Shown: positions 27,325 to 36,990 of the stretch, in pieces
How positions within the stretch are numbered: the first letter of the stretch is position 1
Layout: each line of letters starts with the position of its first letter
Assembly: GCA_947631515.1 (NCBI GenBank)
Contig: CANRLP010000004.1
Location: 1-36,990, forward strand
Length of the DNA stretch: 36,990 nucleotides
Origin: an uncultured Bacilli bacterium
Lineage (GTDB): Bacteria; Bacillota_I; Bacilli_A; RF39; UBA660
Direction: 5' to 3'
Program-made: the position numbers and the translations under genes
The notes under the pieces: generated by a model
What the model was told of the DNA's origin: nothing
The model's input: only the letters and a program-made list of their open reading frames with translations
The model's database searches: none

Positions 27325-28781
27325 TATTTCACTTCCTTTGCAATTTGGTTTTTAAAGTTCATTTGAGATTCAATAGCATAAGCGATATTTAAAACATTCG
27401 CATCATCGTAAACATTACCTGTAATATTTAAAGCAACTGGTAAATCATTTATAAAGCCATCAGGAATTGTAATAGAAGGAAATCCTCCAAAATTACCAAT
27501 TTGCATATGTTCTTCTAAGACAGCAGTATCTTTAGTTAGAATATCTTTGGAACCATCTAAGTGTTTGGCAGGCCCACTACCAACCGGTAAAATTACGGCA
27601 TCATAAGTTTCATATAATTTTTTCCAAGTATCAACTAATAAACGTCTAACTCTTTGAGCATTTTTAAAATATCTCTCTTGATTTTCTTTTTGTAAGATAT
27701 AAGAACCAATTACAAAACGTCTTTTAATTAAAGGAGAAAATCCATGAGTCCGATGGTCCATCATAACTTCATTGATATTAGCACCACTTCCCCGTGGTCC
27801 AAAAATAATTCCCGTTAAATTTGACATATTGCTAGTAGCTTCAGCACAAGAAATAGCTACATAAACACTTGGTTCCGCATCTAAAAGCTTTTTATCAACG
27901 CTTACTTCTTCGACAACTATACCTAACTTTTTAATATTTTCTAAAACATTCATGAAGTTTTCTAAATGTAATTTTAATTCTTCGGTAGGATTTTCATAAT
28001 TTTTAATGTCACAAATTTCTTTGATATAACATACTTTTTTGCCCTTTACATCACCATTTAAAGACTCTAACAAATGAATATTACTAGAATCCCAACTAGT
28101 CATATCATTTTTATCGATTCCTTTCATTGCATCGACAACAATGGCAGCATCCCGAACGTTTCTCGAAAATACTCCACAATGATCTAGACTAGAAGCAAAA
28201 GGAAATAAGCCATAACGAGAAATTATGCCATAAGTTGGTTTATAGCCGACGATTCCACAATAAGCTGCCGGTTTTCTAATAGAGTCCCCCGTATCACTTC
28301 CTAAAGCATAAGGATAGACACCACTAGCTACCGCACAAGCACTACCAGCACTTGATCCGGCACAACTTCGTGATAAATCCCAAGGATTTTTGACAGCACC
28401 GGTGTGTCCAGTTGTTCCTGTACCACCCATACCAAATTCATCCATAACAGTTTTATTAACAGGAATGGCTCCGGCTTTATACAAATTTTCCACTGCCGTC
28501 GCATTAAAGAATGGAACATAATCTTTTAGCGTGTTAGAAGAACCCGTCGATAATATATCTTTCGTCGAATAATTATCTTTAATACCAAAAGGAATACCAG
28601 ATAATAAATTATCAGTAACATCGCCTGGTTTCGCATCATCTAAAATAGTTACGAAAGCATTACATTTTTCTTGAACTTCATGAGTTTTTTCTAATGCTTC
28701 TTTAACTAAATCTTCACTAGTTACTTGACCATTTATTAAATCTTCATGTAACTCTTCAATGGATTTATGCATATAATTCAT
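27324..28781 (-). CDS. gatA: Asp-tRNA(Asn)/Glu-tRNA(Gln) amidotransferase subunit A
   Basis: Amidase signature (GSSAGSACAVASGVYPYALGSDTGDSIRKPAAYCG..GYKPTYG). Confidence 0.97.
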   Translation of the reverse strand: MNYMHKSIEELHEDLINGQVTSEDLVKEALEKTHEVQEKCNAFVTILDDAKPGDVTDNLLSGIPFGIKDNYSTKDILSTGSSNTLKDYVPFFNATAVENLYKAGAIPVNKTVMDEFGMGGTGTTGHTGAVKNPWDLSRSCAGSSAGSACAVASGVYPYALGSDTGDSIRKPAAYCGIVGYKPTYGIISRYGLFPFASSLDHCGVFSRNVRDAAIVVDAMKGIDKNDMTSWDSSNIHLLESLNGDVKGKKVCYIKEICDIKNYENPTEELKLHLENFMNVLENIKKLGIVVEEVSVDKKLLDAEPSVYVAISCAEATSNMSNLTGIIFGPRGSGANINEVMMDHRTHGFSPLIKRRFVIGSYILQKENQERYFKNAQRVRRLLVDTWKKLYETYDAVILPVGSGPAKHLDGSKDILTKDTAVLEEHMQIGNFGGFPSITIPDGFINDLPVALNITGNVYDDANVLNIAYAIESQMNFKNQIAKEVK

Positions 28782-29074
28782 TCTCCCACCACCTTCGGTA
28801 CTTCAATTTCTCTTCCTTCTGTTTGATCTGAATTTCTAAGTAAATCTTCAATAGGAATAGATTCTTCGGCGATATCTTCTCGTAAAGTACAATAAAAATC
28901 ATCTAAACAGTGCGTCATTGGTTCAACATTTTCTAAACCATCTATTTCCAGTTTTCCTAAATTTTCATCAATAATAGCAAATTCATCTAATACCATTTGG
29001 TTTTCTTCTTCGGTTAATCCAATCAATAATTTTTCAGCTAGACTATCTACTAATTCTTTTGTAAAATTATTCAT
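28778..29074 (-). CDS. gatC: Asp-tRNA(Asn)/Glu-tRNA(Gln) amidotransferase subunit C
   Basis: LTEEENQMVLDEF..ENVEPMTHCLD..LREDI; start MNNFTKEL at 29074; stop TGA overlaps gatA start. Confidence 0.9.
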   Translation of the reverse strand: MNNFTKELVDSLAEKLLIGLTEEENQMVLDEFAIIDENLGKLEIDGLENVEPMTHCLDDFYCTLREDIAEESIPIEDLLRNSDQTEGREIEVPKVVGE

Positions 29075-30830
29075 CTTCTTCCTCCTTAATAACTGCAATA
29101 CCTAATTCTTTTAATTGGGCATCACTAACACTAGTTGGAGCTTCACTCATTAAGTCACTAGCACTTTGAGTTTTAGGGAATGCTATAACGTCTTTTATAT
29201 CATTAGTTCCTGTTAAAACCATTACTAATCTTTCTATACCTGGAGCAATACCAGCATGAGGAGGAACACCATATTTGAAGGCTTCTAAGATAAAACCAAA
29301 ACGCAATTTGGCATCTTCATCACTAATACTTAAAGCTTTAAAAATTCGTGCTAAATCTTGAGTTTTATGATTTCTTACGCCCCCACTTGCTAATTCATAA
29401 CCATTTACCACTAAATCGTAACTTCTAGAAATACAATGTTCGGGATCATCAATAGTATTGATATCCTTTACCATAGTGAAAGGATTATGTTCAGCTTTCC
29501 ATCTTCCTTCGGTCTCAGAATATTCAAAGAATGGGAAATCAGTAATCCATAAGAAATTTAATTTTTCTTCATCAATTAAATGTAATTCCCGAGCAATTTT
29601 ATTACGTAAAGCTCCTAAAGAAGCATAAACAATTTTTTTCGTATCAGCCACAATCAAAATCAAATCGTTATTGGTAATCCCAAATTTTTCTTTCATTGCT
29701 GCAAGTTTCTCATCTTCTAAATTTTTAGCAATAACACCATTAAATTTATCATCATCATATTTTAACCAAGCTAATCCTTTAGCACCATATATTTTAACAA
29801 AATCTGTTAAATGTTCGACGTCACTTCTAGAATATTTATCACCATTATTTTTAACAATTAAACATTTAACAATTCCACCCTTTTCGATAGCACTACGAAA
29901 AACATTCATATTAGTATCTTTTAAAATATCTGTTAAATCTAAAAGTTCCATTTCAAAACGAGTATCTGGTTTATCACTACCAAAACGATCCATAGCTTCT
30001 TGATAGGTAATTCGAGGGAAATCTGGTAAATCAATATTTTTAACATCTTTAACGATTTTTTTGATCATACCTTCCGTTACATTCCATACATCTTCTTCTT
30101 CGGCGAAACTCATTTCTAAATCAATTTGGGTAAATTCCGGTTGACGGTCACTTCGTAAATCTTCATCCCGGAAACTTCTAGCAATTTGATAATAGCGTTC
30201 AAAACCCGATACCATCAAAAGTTGTTTAAATATTTGCGGACTTTGAGGTAAAGCATAAAAAGAACCTTTATTAATCCGAGATGGAACTAAATAATCTCTT
30301 GCTCCTTCGGGGGTTGATTTACATAGAATTGGGGTCTCAATTTCCACAAAACCTAAATTATTTAAATATTCCCTGGCACTTTTACATACTTGATGACGGA
30401 TTAAAATATTATTTTTTAACTTTTCGCGGCGTAAATCTAAATAACGATATTTTAAAGCCACATTTTCGTTTACTTCTGCATCATTATCATAGACATTAAA
30501 TGGTAAAACATCGCATTCACTTAAAATTTCTAGATCTTCAACCATTAATTCGACTTCCCCGGTAGGAATTTTTGGATTAATCATATCAGGAGTACGAGCA
30601 ATTAGTTTACCAGTTGCCTTAATACAATATTCATTTTTTAAACTTTCAGCTAAACTAAAATCATTTTTTAAATAACTACGATTAAAAACAACTTGTAAAA
30701 AACCAGAGCGATCGCGCAAGTCGACGAATATAACTCCACCCATATCACGACGTTTATTGACCCAACCATATACGGTATACTCTTTATCTATATCTTTCTT
30801 TCTAAATTCTCCATTATTATATTGTTTCAT
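29067..30830 (-). CDS. aspS: aspartyl-tRNA synthetase
   Basis: VYGWVNKRRDMGGVIFVDLRDRSG, FRDEDLRSDRQPEFTQIDLEMSF, GIAPGIERLVMVL; start MKQYNNG at 30830. Confidence 0.97.
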   Translation of the reverse strand: MKQYNNGEFRKKDIDKEYTVYGWVNKRRDMGGVIFVDLRDRSGFLQVVFNRSYLKNDFSLAESLKNEYCIKATGKLIARTPDMINPKIPTGEVELMVEDLEILSECDVLPFNVYDNDAEVNENVALKYRYLDLRREKLKNNILIRHQVCKSAREYLNNLGFVEIETPILCKSTPEGARDYLVPSRINKGSFYALPQSPQIFKQLLMVSGFERYYQIARSFRDEDLRSDRQPEFTQIDLEMSFAEEEDVWNVTEGMIKKIVKDVKNIDLPDFPRITYQEAMDRFGSDKPDTRFEMELLDLTDILKDTNMNVFRSAIEKGGIVKCLIVKNNGDKYSRSDVEHLTDFVKIYGAKGLAWLKYDDDKFNGVIAKNLEDEKLAAMKEKFGITNNDLILIVADTKKIVYASLGALRNKIARELHLIDEEKLNFLWITDFPFFEYSETEGRWKAEHNPFTMVKDINTIDDPEHCISRSYDLVVNGYELASGGVRNHKTQDLARIFKALSISDEDAKLRFGFILEAFKYGVPPHAGIAPGIERLVMVLTGTNDIKDVIAFPKTQSASDLMSEAPTSVSDAQLKELGIAVIKEEEDE

Positions 30831-31629
30831 TTTCTTCTTCCTTTCTAATAATCTCATTAATTTTTTTTATTTGTTCTTCACTAAAATTGTCTTTTAGATA
30901 ATCATATCCACGGACAAGTTCTTGAAAAAATTTTAAATCGTGAGTTTCTCCAACTTTTTCAATTAATCTATCTTTGTCTAAGAATTCATCGGCAACGCTA
31001 ATTAGTTCCGTTAAATAATATGCATCTCTTTTTTCAATGAAATAATCCTCAATTAAAGACAAATCTTTATTATGTCCATTATAGTTGGCTGCTAATCGCC
31101 ACAAAGCTTCTCTTTTATCTTCTTTAATAGCAACATTTACTAAATCATTAAAGTCTTCTTGACTAATCATCGGAGGCATAGGAACTCTTATATATTGGGT
31201 AATAAAATTTAGTAATTCCTCATCATCCATCTTACGACAATAATTTATATACGTTTCACTATTCGTTAATAAAGAAAATATATTTTCGTATCGTTTACCG
31301 CAATCTCTTATCACTTTCTTATCTTCTAATAAACTATCATAACGTTCTTGTAAAAATTTTTGTTCCTTTTCATCTAATTTGTTATTTTTTAAAGTTTTTT
31401 CGATATCAGCAATAATCTTTTCAAGGTTAGCCATTCTTTTCTTTTCATAATCATCTATTTCATTAGGAACTGAAGCGATGATTTCTTTTAAATTTTTTAT
31501 TAACTCGTCAATTTCTTTATTTTCCGTATCAGTAAAAGTTTTATGCTCCATATTATTTAATAGTTCTAACAATTTTTCACTATTAATAAAACGATTTATA
31601 TAACGATAAACAATATTTACTAAATCCAT
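30817..31629 (-). CDS. hypothetical protein in aaRS operon
   Basis: SD gaggaggtttcaaATG supports start 31629; charged alpha-helical protein; overlaps aspS start. Confidence 0.75.
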   Translation of the reverse strand: MDLVNIVYRYINRFINSEKLLELLNNMEHKTFTDTENKEIDELIKNLKEIIASVPNEIDDYEKKRMANLEKIIADIEKTLKNNKLDEKEQKFLQERYDSLLEDKKVIRDCGKRYENIFSLLTNSETYINYCRKMDDEELLNFITQYIRVPMPPMISQEDFNDLVNVAIKEDKREALWRLAANYNGHNKDLSLIEDYFIEKRDAYYLTELISVADEFLDKDRLIEKVGETHDLKFFQELVRGYDYLKDNFSEEQIKKINEIIRKEEENETI

Positions 31630-31658
31630 TTGAAACCTCCTCAAATATCGTATTTATC

Positions 31659-32258
31659 TTATTTAAGATTTCTTCCAAAATTAATTTTTTTCTTCCGATT
31701 CAAAATATAACATTCTCCACAAACGGCTTTATAAGTTATTTCGTCTTGGGATCCGTCAATTAAAACTTGATCACCTTCGAATGTTGGAATATTATTTACA
31801 AATCGCATATTTTGGGTTGCTTTTTTACCACATTCACAAATGGTCTTAATTTCTTCAATCGTATCAGCAATTTGTAAAAGTCTATCAGAACCAGGAAAAG
31901 CATTCATGCGAAAATCACAACGTAAGCCATAACAAAGAACGGGAATACTAAATTCTTTCGTTAAAATATAGAAATCATCCACTTGTTCAGGAGTTAAGAA
32001 TTGCGCCTCATCTACTATAATGGCACTTAATCCATCAAAAGGAATTTTTTTAAAAACTTTATCATTAGGGTTTAAAACAACATCTACTGTCCTTTCTACT
32101 CCTAATCTACTAACGACTTTATCATTTCCTTTAGTATCTATCGCCGGTTTTACAAGGGCTACTTTCATACCTCGTTCTTCGTAATTATAAGCAACTTGCT
32201 GTAAAATAGTTGTTTTACCACAATTCATTGCTCCATAACGAAAATATAACTTTGCCAT
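31659..32258 (-). CDS. tdk: thymidine kinase (type II)
   Basis: YGAMNCGKTT P-loop, IVDEAQFL, GLRCDFRMNAFPGSDRLL, zinc ligands CECG..CGEC; start probably M4 (32258). Confidence 0.95.
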   Translation of the reverse strand: MAKLYFRYGAMNCGKTTILQQVAYNYEERGMKVALVKPAIDTKGNDKVVSRLGVERTVDVVLNPNDKVFKKIPFDGLSAIIVDEAQFLTPEQVDDFYILTKEFSIPVLCYGLRCDFRMNAFPGSDRLLQIADTIEEIKTICECGKKATQNMRFVNNIPTFEGDQVLIDGSQDEITYKAVCGECYILNRKKKINFGRNLK

Positions 32259-32271
32259 AACACTCATCTAC

Positions 32272-33636
32272 CTAAAAATCACAGTTTCCTGATGTTCTTG
32301 GGTATGGAATAACATCTCTTATATTATCGACCCCTGTTAAGTATATTAACAATCTTTCAAAGCCCATACCAAAACCAGAATGCGGACAAGTTCCATATTT
32401 TCTTAAATTTAAATACCATTCCATATCTTTAGTTTCCATTTGCATTTCTTGCATACGCTTCACAAGTTTATCGTAATCTTCTTCTCTTTGACTACCACCC
32501 ATTAATTCGCCAGCTCCTGGTACTTCTAAATCGACTGCAGCAACCGTTTCATTGTCAGGATTTAATTTCATATAAAAAGCTTTGATATCTTTCGGCCAAT
32601 TTTTAATAAATACGGGGCCATCAAAATATTCTGTTAAATACTTTTCATGTTCTTTGGCAATATCGCAACCATATTGAGGCTCAAATTCCCATTTAACATT
32701 AGCATCTTTCAAAATAGTGATTGCTTCTTCGTGACTAATGCGGGCAAATTGGCTTGTTACTAATTTTTGGAGTTTAGTAATAATTCCTTTTTCAACAAAC
32801 TCATCAAAAAATTTCATTTCATCCGGACATTTTTCTAAAACAGAAGAAACAACATATTTTAACATATCTTCCATAACTTGCATGTCACCTTCCAAATCAC
32901 AGAAAGCCATTTCCGGTTCTATCATCCAAAATTCGGCGGCATGAGTTTTGGTATTAGAATTTTCAGCTCTAAATGTTGGTCCAAAAGTATAGGTCTTTTT
33001 ATAAGCAGTAGCAAAAGTTTCCGCTTCTAATTGACCACTTACTGTTAAATTAGTCATTTTGCCAAAAAAGTCTTTACTATAATCTATTTCTTTTTGGCCA
33101 CTATTTAAAGGAAGAGTTGTTACTTGAAACATTTCTCCGGCTCCTTCACAATCACTAGAAGTTAAAAGAGGAGCATGAAAATATATAAACCCATGATTTT
33201 GAAAATATTCATGAATAGCAAAAGCTGCAACGCTTCTAACCCGGAATACTGCTTGAAAAAGATTTGTACGAGGGCGAAGATAAGCTACACTTCTTAAAAA
33301 CTCTCTTGTGTGATGTTTCGGTTGAATTGGGTAATCATCCGAACAAGTTCCGACAATTTCGATTTTTTTGGCTTGAACTTCTACTTCTTGATTACCTTTA
33401 GATTCAACTAATTTTCCTTCAATATGTAAGGCACTTCCTACTAGAACTTTACTAATTTCTTCAAAATTATCTAAGTTTGTATCATAAATAATTTGTAAAT
33501 GTTTAAAACAAGTTCCATCACTAAAATCAATAAAGCCAAATTCTTTTTGACGGCGATGATTACGTACCCAACCATCTAAAATTACTTCTTGATTTAAGTT
33601 TTTTTGAGTATTTGCAAATAAATCTTTTAAATCCAT
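32272..33636 (-). CDS. asnS: asparaginyl-tRNA synthetase
   Basis: VILDGWVRNHRRQKEFGFIDFSDG, FRAENSNTKTHAAEFWMIEPEMAF, GFGMGFERLLIYLTG. Confidence 0.97.
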   Translation of the reverse strand: MDLKDLFANTQKNLNQEVILDGWVRNHRRQKEFGFIDFSDGTCFKHLQIIYDTNLDNFEEISKVLVGSALHIEGKLVESKGNQEVEVQAKKIEIVGTCSDDYPIQPKHHTREFLRSVAYLRPRTNLFQAVFRVRSVAAFAIHEYFQNHGFIYFHAPLLTSSDCEGAGEMFQVTTLPLNSGQKEIDYSKDFFGKMTNLTVSGQLEAETFATAYKKTYTFGPTFRAENSNTKTHAAEFWMIEPEMAFCDLEGDMQVMEDMLKYVVSSVLEKCPDEMKFFDEFVEKGIITKLQKLVTSQFARISHEEAITILKDANVKWEFEPQYGCDIAKEHEKYLTEYFDGPVFIKNWPKDIKAFYMKLNPDNETVAAVDLEVPGAGELMGGSQREEDYDKLVKRMQEMQMETKDMEWYLNLRKYGTCPHSGFGMGFERLLIYLTGVDNIRDVIPYPRTSGNCDF

Positions 33637-33644
33637 ATTATCAC

Positions 33645-34901
33645 CTAACCATTAGAAACAATATAATCAATGATTTCATTTTCATCAATTTTTGTTTCTT
33701 CCTTTGTTTTATTATCTTTAACAGTTATTAAACCTTTATTCAAATCATCGCTATTTAAAATTATTAATAATTCGGCATTATTCCGATCAGCTTCTTTGAA
33801 TTGACTTTTTAGAGAACGTCCTGTTGTGTCATAATCAACTGATAAACCAGAAATACGTAAATCTTGAGCTAAAGTAATAGCTTTCATTTTTTCTTCTTCA
33901 TTGACATACAAAATATAGCAATTTAATGGCCGTTTTTCACTAAAATAATCATCTTCCATAGCCAGCATTACTCTCTCTAGCCCACTAGCAAATCCCATAC
34001 AAGGAATGCTTGGTCCTCCTAAAGACTCTACTAAATCATTATATCTACCACCGGCAGCAATCGTTGATGCTCCTCCTAAAATTTCTTTATCACAAACAAT
34101 TTCAAAAACGGTATAGTCATAATAATCTAAACCTCTTACTAATTTTTCATCTACTTCATAATCAACATCTAAAAAAGTTAAATACTCTAAAACTTTTTGA
34201 AAACGTTTTTTGGATTCTTCACTTTGATAGTCTAATATACTTGGAGCATTTTTTAATATTTCACTATCATGATCAACTTTACAATCTAATATACGTAAAG
34301 GATTGGTATTAAAACGATTTTGACAATCACTACAAAGTTCATGAATGTGAGGTTTCAAATAATTTACTAACTCATTACGATAACTTGCTCGATCTTCTTT
34401 AGCTCCTAAATTATTTATTTTAACTGTTAAATCTTTAAAACCTAATTCTTCAAATAAACGATATGGCATTGATATGACTTCAGCATCAGTAGCAGGATCA
34501 TTACTACCAAGGATTTCTAACCCAAATTGCGTAAATTCACGATTTCTTCCATTTCCAGGACGTTCATAGCGATACATTGTCCCATTATAAAAAAATTTTT
34601 TAGGTAAATTTTCGCCATACATTTTATTTTCAATGAATGAACGAACTACTCCTGCTGTGCCTTCGGGACGAAGTGTCAATTCCCGTTCACTACGATCTTT
34701 AAAATCATACGTTTCTTTGGTTACTATATCAGAAGTATCTCCAACAGTTCGATGAAATAATTCTTGCGACTCAAAGATAGGAGTTCTAATATAATCATAA
34801 TTATAAAAATCACAGAAATAATCAATTAAACGATTTATTTTTTGCAATTTTACTGCATCTTTTCCTACAACATCATAAGTTCCTTTAGGTTTCATTATCA
34901 T
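33645..34901 (-). CDS. hisS: histidyl-tRNA synthetase
   Basis: KPKGTYDV, LRPEGTAGVVRSFIE, MYRYERPGNGRNREFTQFGLE, GLDYYDYTVFE. Confidence 0.97.
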   Translation of the reverse strand: MIMKPKGTYDVVGKDAVKLQKINRLIDYFCDFYNYDYIRTPIFESQELFHRTVGDTSDIVTKETYDFKDRSERELTLRPEGTAGVVRSFIENKMYGENLPKKFFYNGTMYRYERPGNGRNREFTQFGLEILGSNDPATDAEVISMPYRLFEELGFKDLTVKINNLGAKEDRASYRNELVNYLKPHIHELCSDCQNRFNTNPLRILDCKVDHDSEILKNAPSILDYQSEESKKRFQKVLEYLTFLDVDYEVDEKLVRGLDYYDYTVFEIVCDKEILGGASTIAAGGRYNDLVESLGGPSIPCMGFASGLERVMLAMEDDYFSEKRPLNCYILYVNEEEKMKAITLAQDLRISGLSVDYDTTGRSLKSQFKEADRNNAELLIILNSDDLNKGLITVKDNKTKEETKIDENEIIDYIVSNG

Positions 34902-34917
34902 ACAAATTCCTCCTTTT

Positions 34918-35135
34918 TGATAATAAAAAAACCTAATAAATGTAAGGACGAACTCAAAGTCCGCGGTGCCACCTTACTTTACTAGGTACTCTCTAAAAAT
35001 TTATCGCATTTTTGCGTTCTATGTTACAAAAAGTTGTCTTTCTATTTAATTTCTTTTCGGCATTTCCATCAGACTAGCCTTCTCTGGTAAAAGAATTATT
35101 AAATATACTCTTCTTTTTCATAGAAATAACATATA
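34918..35135 (-). promoter_or_regulatory. T-box riboswitch leader upstream of hisS-asnS-tdk-orf-aspS-gatCAB
   Basis: T-box GGTGGCACCGCGG (34961-34973, - strand); Stem I UAUUUAAU-AA-UUCUUUU/AAAAGAA-AUUAAAUA; specifier loop AGUA/GAA; terminator cctagtaaagtaagg..ccttacatttattaggttttttt. Confidence 0.93.
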
Positions 35136-35140
35136 TTTGT

Positions 35141-35169
35141 ATTTTAGTACTTTTCATATTTGAAGTCAA
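35141..35169 (-). promoter_or_regulatory. promoter of the T-box/hisS operon
   Basis: - strand TTGACT (35164-35169) - 17 bp - TAAAAT (35141-35146). Confidence 0.7.
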
Positions 35170-35247
35170 GCAACAGTATTAATTTTTTACAGATAAAACT
35201 GTTTTAAAATCTAAAGAAAGCCTTATCCTAAATCAGCTATTAATACA

Positions 35248-35288
35248 AAAAAAGTTAACGGATTATTACAATGCGTTAATTTTTTTTA
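35248..35288. terminator. terminator downstream of dtd
   Basis: ttaacg (35255-35260)..cgttaa (35274-35279) flanked by A/T runs. Confidence 0.6.
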
Positions 35289-35722
35289 TGAGAATCCAAA
35301 CATATAGTAACTGGACCATCATTATTGATTGATACTAATATGTCCGTCCCAAATACTCCAGTCGCAACAGGAACAAATTTTTTTAATTGGTGATTGAAAT
35401 AATCATATAAGCTTGCCGCTTCTTGCCCTTTCATAGCGTTTATATAAGACGGGCGATTACCTTTTTCGGTATTAGCTAAAAGAGTAAATTGACTTATTGA
35501 TAATACTTCTCCATTAGTTTCTAAAATATTTTTATTCATAATACCATTTTCATCTGGAAAAATTCGTAAATTAATAATTTTATTAATCATATAATCAATA
35601 TCTTTAAGAGTATCAGATTGCGCAACACCAACTAAAATAACCATCCCATAATTTATCTTACCAACTACTTTATTATTTACTGCTACTTGGGAATTTTTAC
35701 TTCTTTCGACAATTACTTTCAT
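35276..35722 (-). CDS. dtd: D-aminoacyl-tRNA deacylase
   Basis: MKVIVERSKNSQVAVN, LSISQFTLLANTEKGNRPSY, GVFGTDILVSINNDGPVTI. Confidence 0.95.
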   Translation of the reverse strand: MKVIVERSKNSQVAVNNKVVGKINYGMVILVGVAQSDTLKDIDYMINKIINLRIFPDENGIMNKNILETNGEVLSISQFTLLANTEKGNRPSYINAMKGQEAASLYDYFNHQLKKFVPVATGVFGTDILVSINNDGPVTICLDSHKKN

Positions 35723-36990
35723 ATTTTCCGACCAACTTTTTTGACAAATCTCATATTATATAAACTATTTAAAAAGTTATTTAATACTGTAACATTCTTG
35801 ACTTTAATTGTTAAAGTATACAAAGCTATATTATTAGTTTCCGAAGAATGAAGAGAAATAACATTAATATTTTTACTTGTGGCATTATTTATTAAATCGG
35901 CGATATAATTTTTATCATTTAAACATTCAATATAAATATCTGTTAAATATTCATTTTCGTTATTTTCATCCCATAAAACTGGTATTAGTCTTTCCTTCTT
36001 GGAAATGATATTAGAACAATCACATCGATGGACAGTAATTCCTTCCCCTTTGGTAATGTATCCAATTACTTTATCCCCTTTAACGGGTTTACAACATTTA
36101 GCCAAGGTTATTAATATATCATTATGTCCTCCAACAATAATATCATTTTTATTATTAGTTTTCGGAATGTTATGATTTTGAGTTACTTTAAAAGTTAAAG
36201 CATCTGTTACATCTTGTTTTTCTTCTTTGGAAAGACGAATGACATAACCTGGAGTATAACGAAATGACCCCAAAGCTAAATAAATATCATCTATATCGTT
36301 AAACTTCAAATCTTTTTGAATTTTGGCTAAATGCTCATCATTAAATACTTCATTAAAAGCTAAATGTTGTTTACGTAATTCTTTTTCTAAAAGCATTTTG
36401 CCATCTTCAATATACCGAGTGCGATCTTGTTTGCTAAAGTAAGCTTTAATTTTACTTTTAGCTGAACTGGTTTTAACAAAATTCAACCATTCTTGACTTG
36501 GAGTCGAATTTTTATTGGTATTAATTTTAACTACATCATTATCTTTTAATTCATAAGATAAAGGAACGATTTCATCATTAACAATGGCTCCTACTGTTGT
36601 ATCTCCTACTTTCGAATGGATACGATAAGCAAAATCGACGGGCGTTGAACCTTTCGGAAGTTCTAAAACGTCACCATTAGGAGTAAAGACATAAATAAAT
36701 TCTCCTAAAACATCATTATTGACATTAGAAACAAAATCTTCTTCGTCATCATTTTCTTTATAAGAATCAATTATATTCCGAAATATTTCTAATTTTTGTT
36801 CCATCATGCTTTGAATTTTTTTCGTACCTTTTTCTTTATAAGACCAATGAGATGCAATACCTTTTTCTGCTAATTCATCCATTTCTGGTGTTCGAACTTG
36901 AATTTCAAAAATATGACCATCATTATCAAAAACTCCCGTATGTAAAGATTGATACATATTTTCTTTTGGCATTGCTATATAGTCTTTAAA
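35719..36990 (-). CDS. rel: RelA/SpoT-type (p)ppGpp synthetase/hydrolase, N-terminus truncated by window
   Basis: Frame open to window end (FKDYIAMPKENMYQSLHTGVF); TGS domain (VFTPNGDVLELPKGSTPVDFAYRIHSKVGD), CCKPVKGDKVIGYITKGEGITVHRCDC, C-terminal ACT. Confidence 0.95.
   Translation of the reverse strand, partial: FKDYIAMPKENMYQSLHTGVFDNDGHIFEIQVRTPEMDELAEKGIASHWSYKEKGTKKIQSMMEQKLEIFRNIIDSYKENDDEEDFVSNVNNDVLGEFIYVFTPNGDVLELPKGSTPVDFAYRIHSKVGDTTVGAIVNDEIVPLSYELKDNDVVKINTNKNSTPSQEWLNFVKTSSAKSKIKAYFSKQDRTRYIEDGKMLLEKELRKQHLAFNEVFNDEHLAKIQKDLKFNDIDDIYLALGSFRYTPGYVIRLSKEEKQDVTDALTFKVTQNHNIPKTNNKNDIIVGGHNDILITLAKCCKPVKGDKVIGYITKGEGITVHRCDCSNIISKKERLIPVLWDENNENEYLTDIYIECLNDKNYIADLINNATSKNINVISLHSSETNNIALYTLTIKVKNVTVLNNFLNSLYNMRFVKKVGRKI

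Noticed and set aside
26629-34312. Short ORFs at 26629-26934, 28328-28519, 29671-30003, 30281-30499, 32738-32944, 34010-34312
   Set aside because: Lie inside confidently identified gatB, gatA, aspS, asnS and hisS genes in other frames.
1-36990. TGA as a tryptophan codon (Mollicutes code)
   Set aside because: gatC terminates with TGA and genes use TGG for Trp; the reading frames are consistent with table 11.

Overview
Low-GC Bacilli/Firmicutes-type chromosomal segment, AT-rich and compact. It uses the standard bacterial code: gatC ends in TGA, so this is not the Mycoplasma code. Most of the window is housekeeping, in an order resembling the B. subtilis dnaG-sigA-trmK and relA-dtd-hisS-aspS-tcdA-6S RNA-rarA-mnmA neighbourhoods. 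From left to right: the 3' part of an RnfC-like gene plus an RnfD-like protein; dnaG-rpoD-trmK; a split type IV pilus/competence-type module (GspF/PilC and prepilin peptidase on +, convergent PilB/GspE on -); a 3-gene ABC transporter cassette; an unlisted 33-aa single-TM miniprotein (Prli42/DUF4044-like); SpoIIM-like; mnmA; an HTH regulator with a palindromic promoter; a radical SAM protein; a C26 peptidase; a ZIP transporter; an unlisted 49-aa Asn/Arg/Ser-rich protein; a XerD-type recombinase; rarA; gpsA; tcdA; a probable 6S RNA; a HerA-like ATPase without a visible NurA; two Cys-containing, low-complexity membrane-anchored proteins; and a long - strand operon hisS-asnS-tdk-unknown-aspS-gatC-gatA-gatB behind a T-box leader, followed by dtd and rel (truncated at the window end). 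No clear novel multi-gene system is proven. The best leads are the T-box specifier loop reading GACAAC (adjacent Asp and Asn codons, no His codon) ahead of a multi-aaRS/GatCAB operon, the atypical split pilus module, the two small unannotated proteins, and the solo HerA locus.
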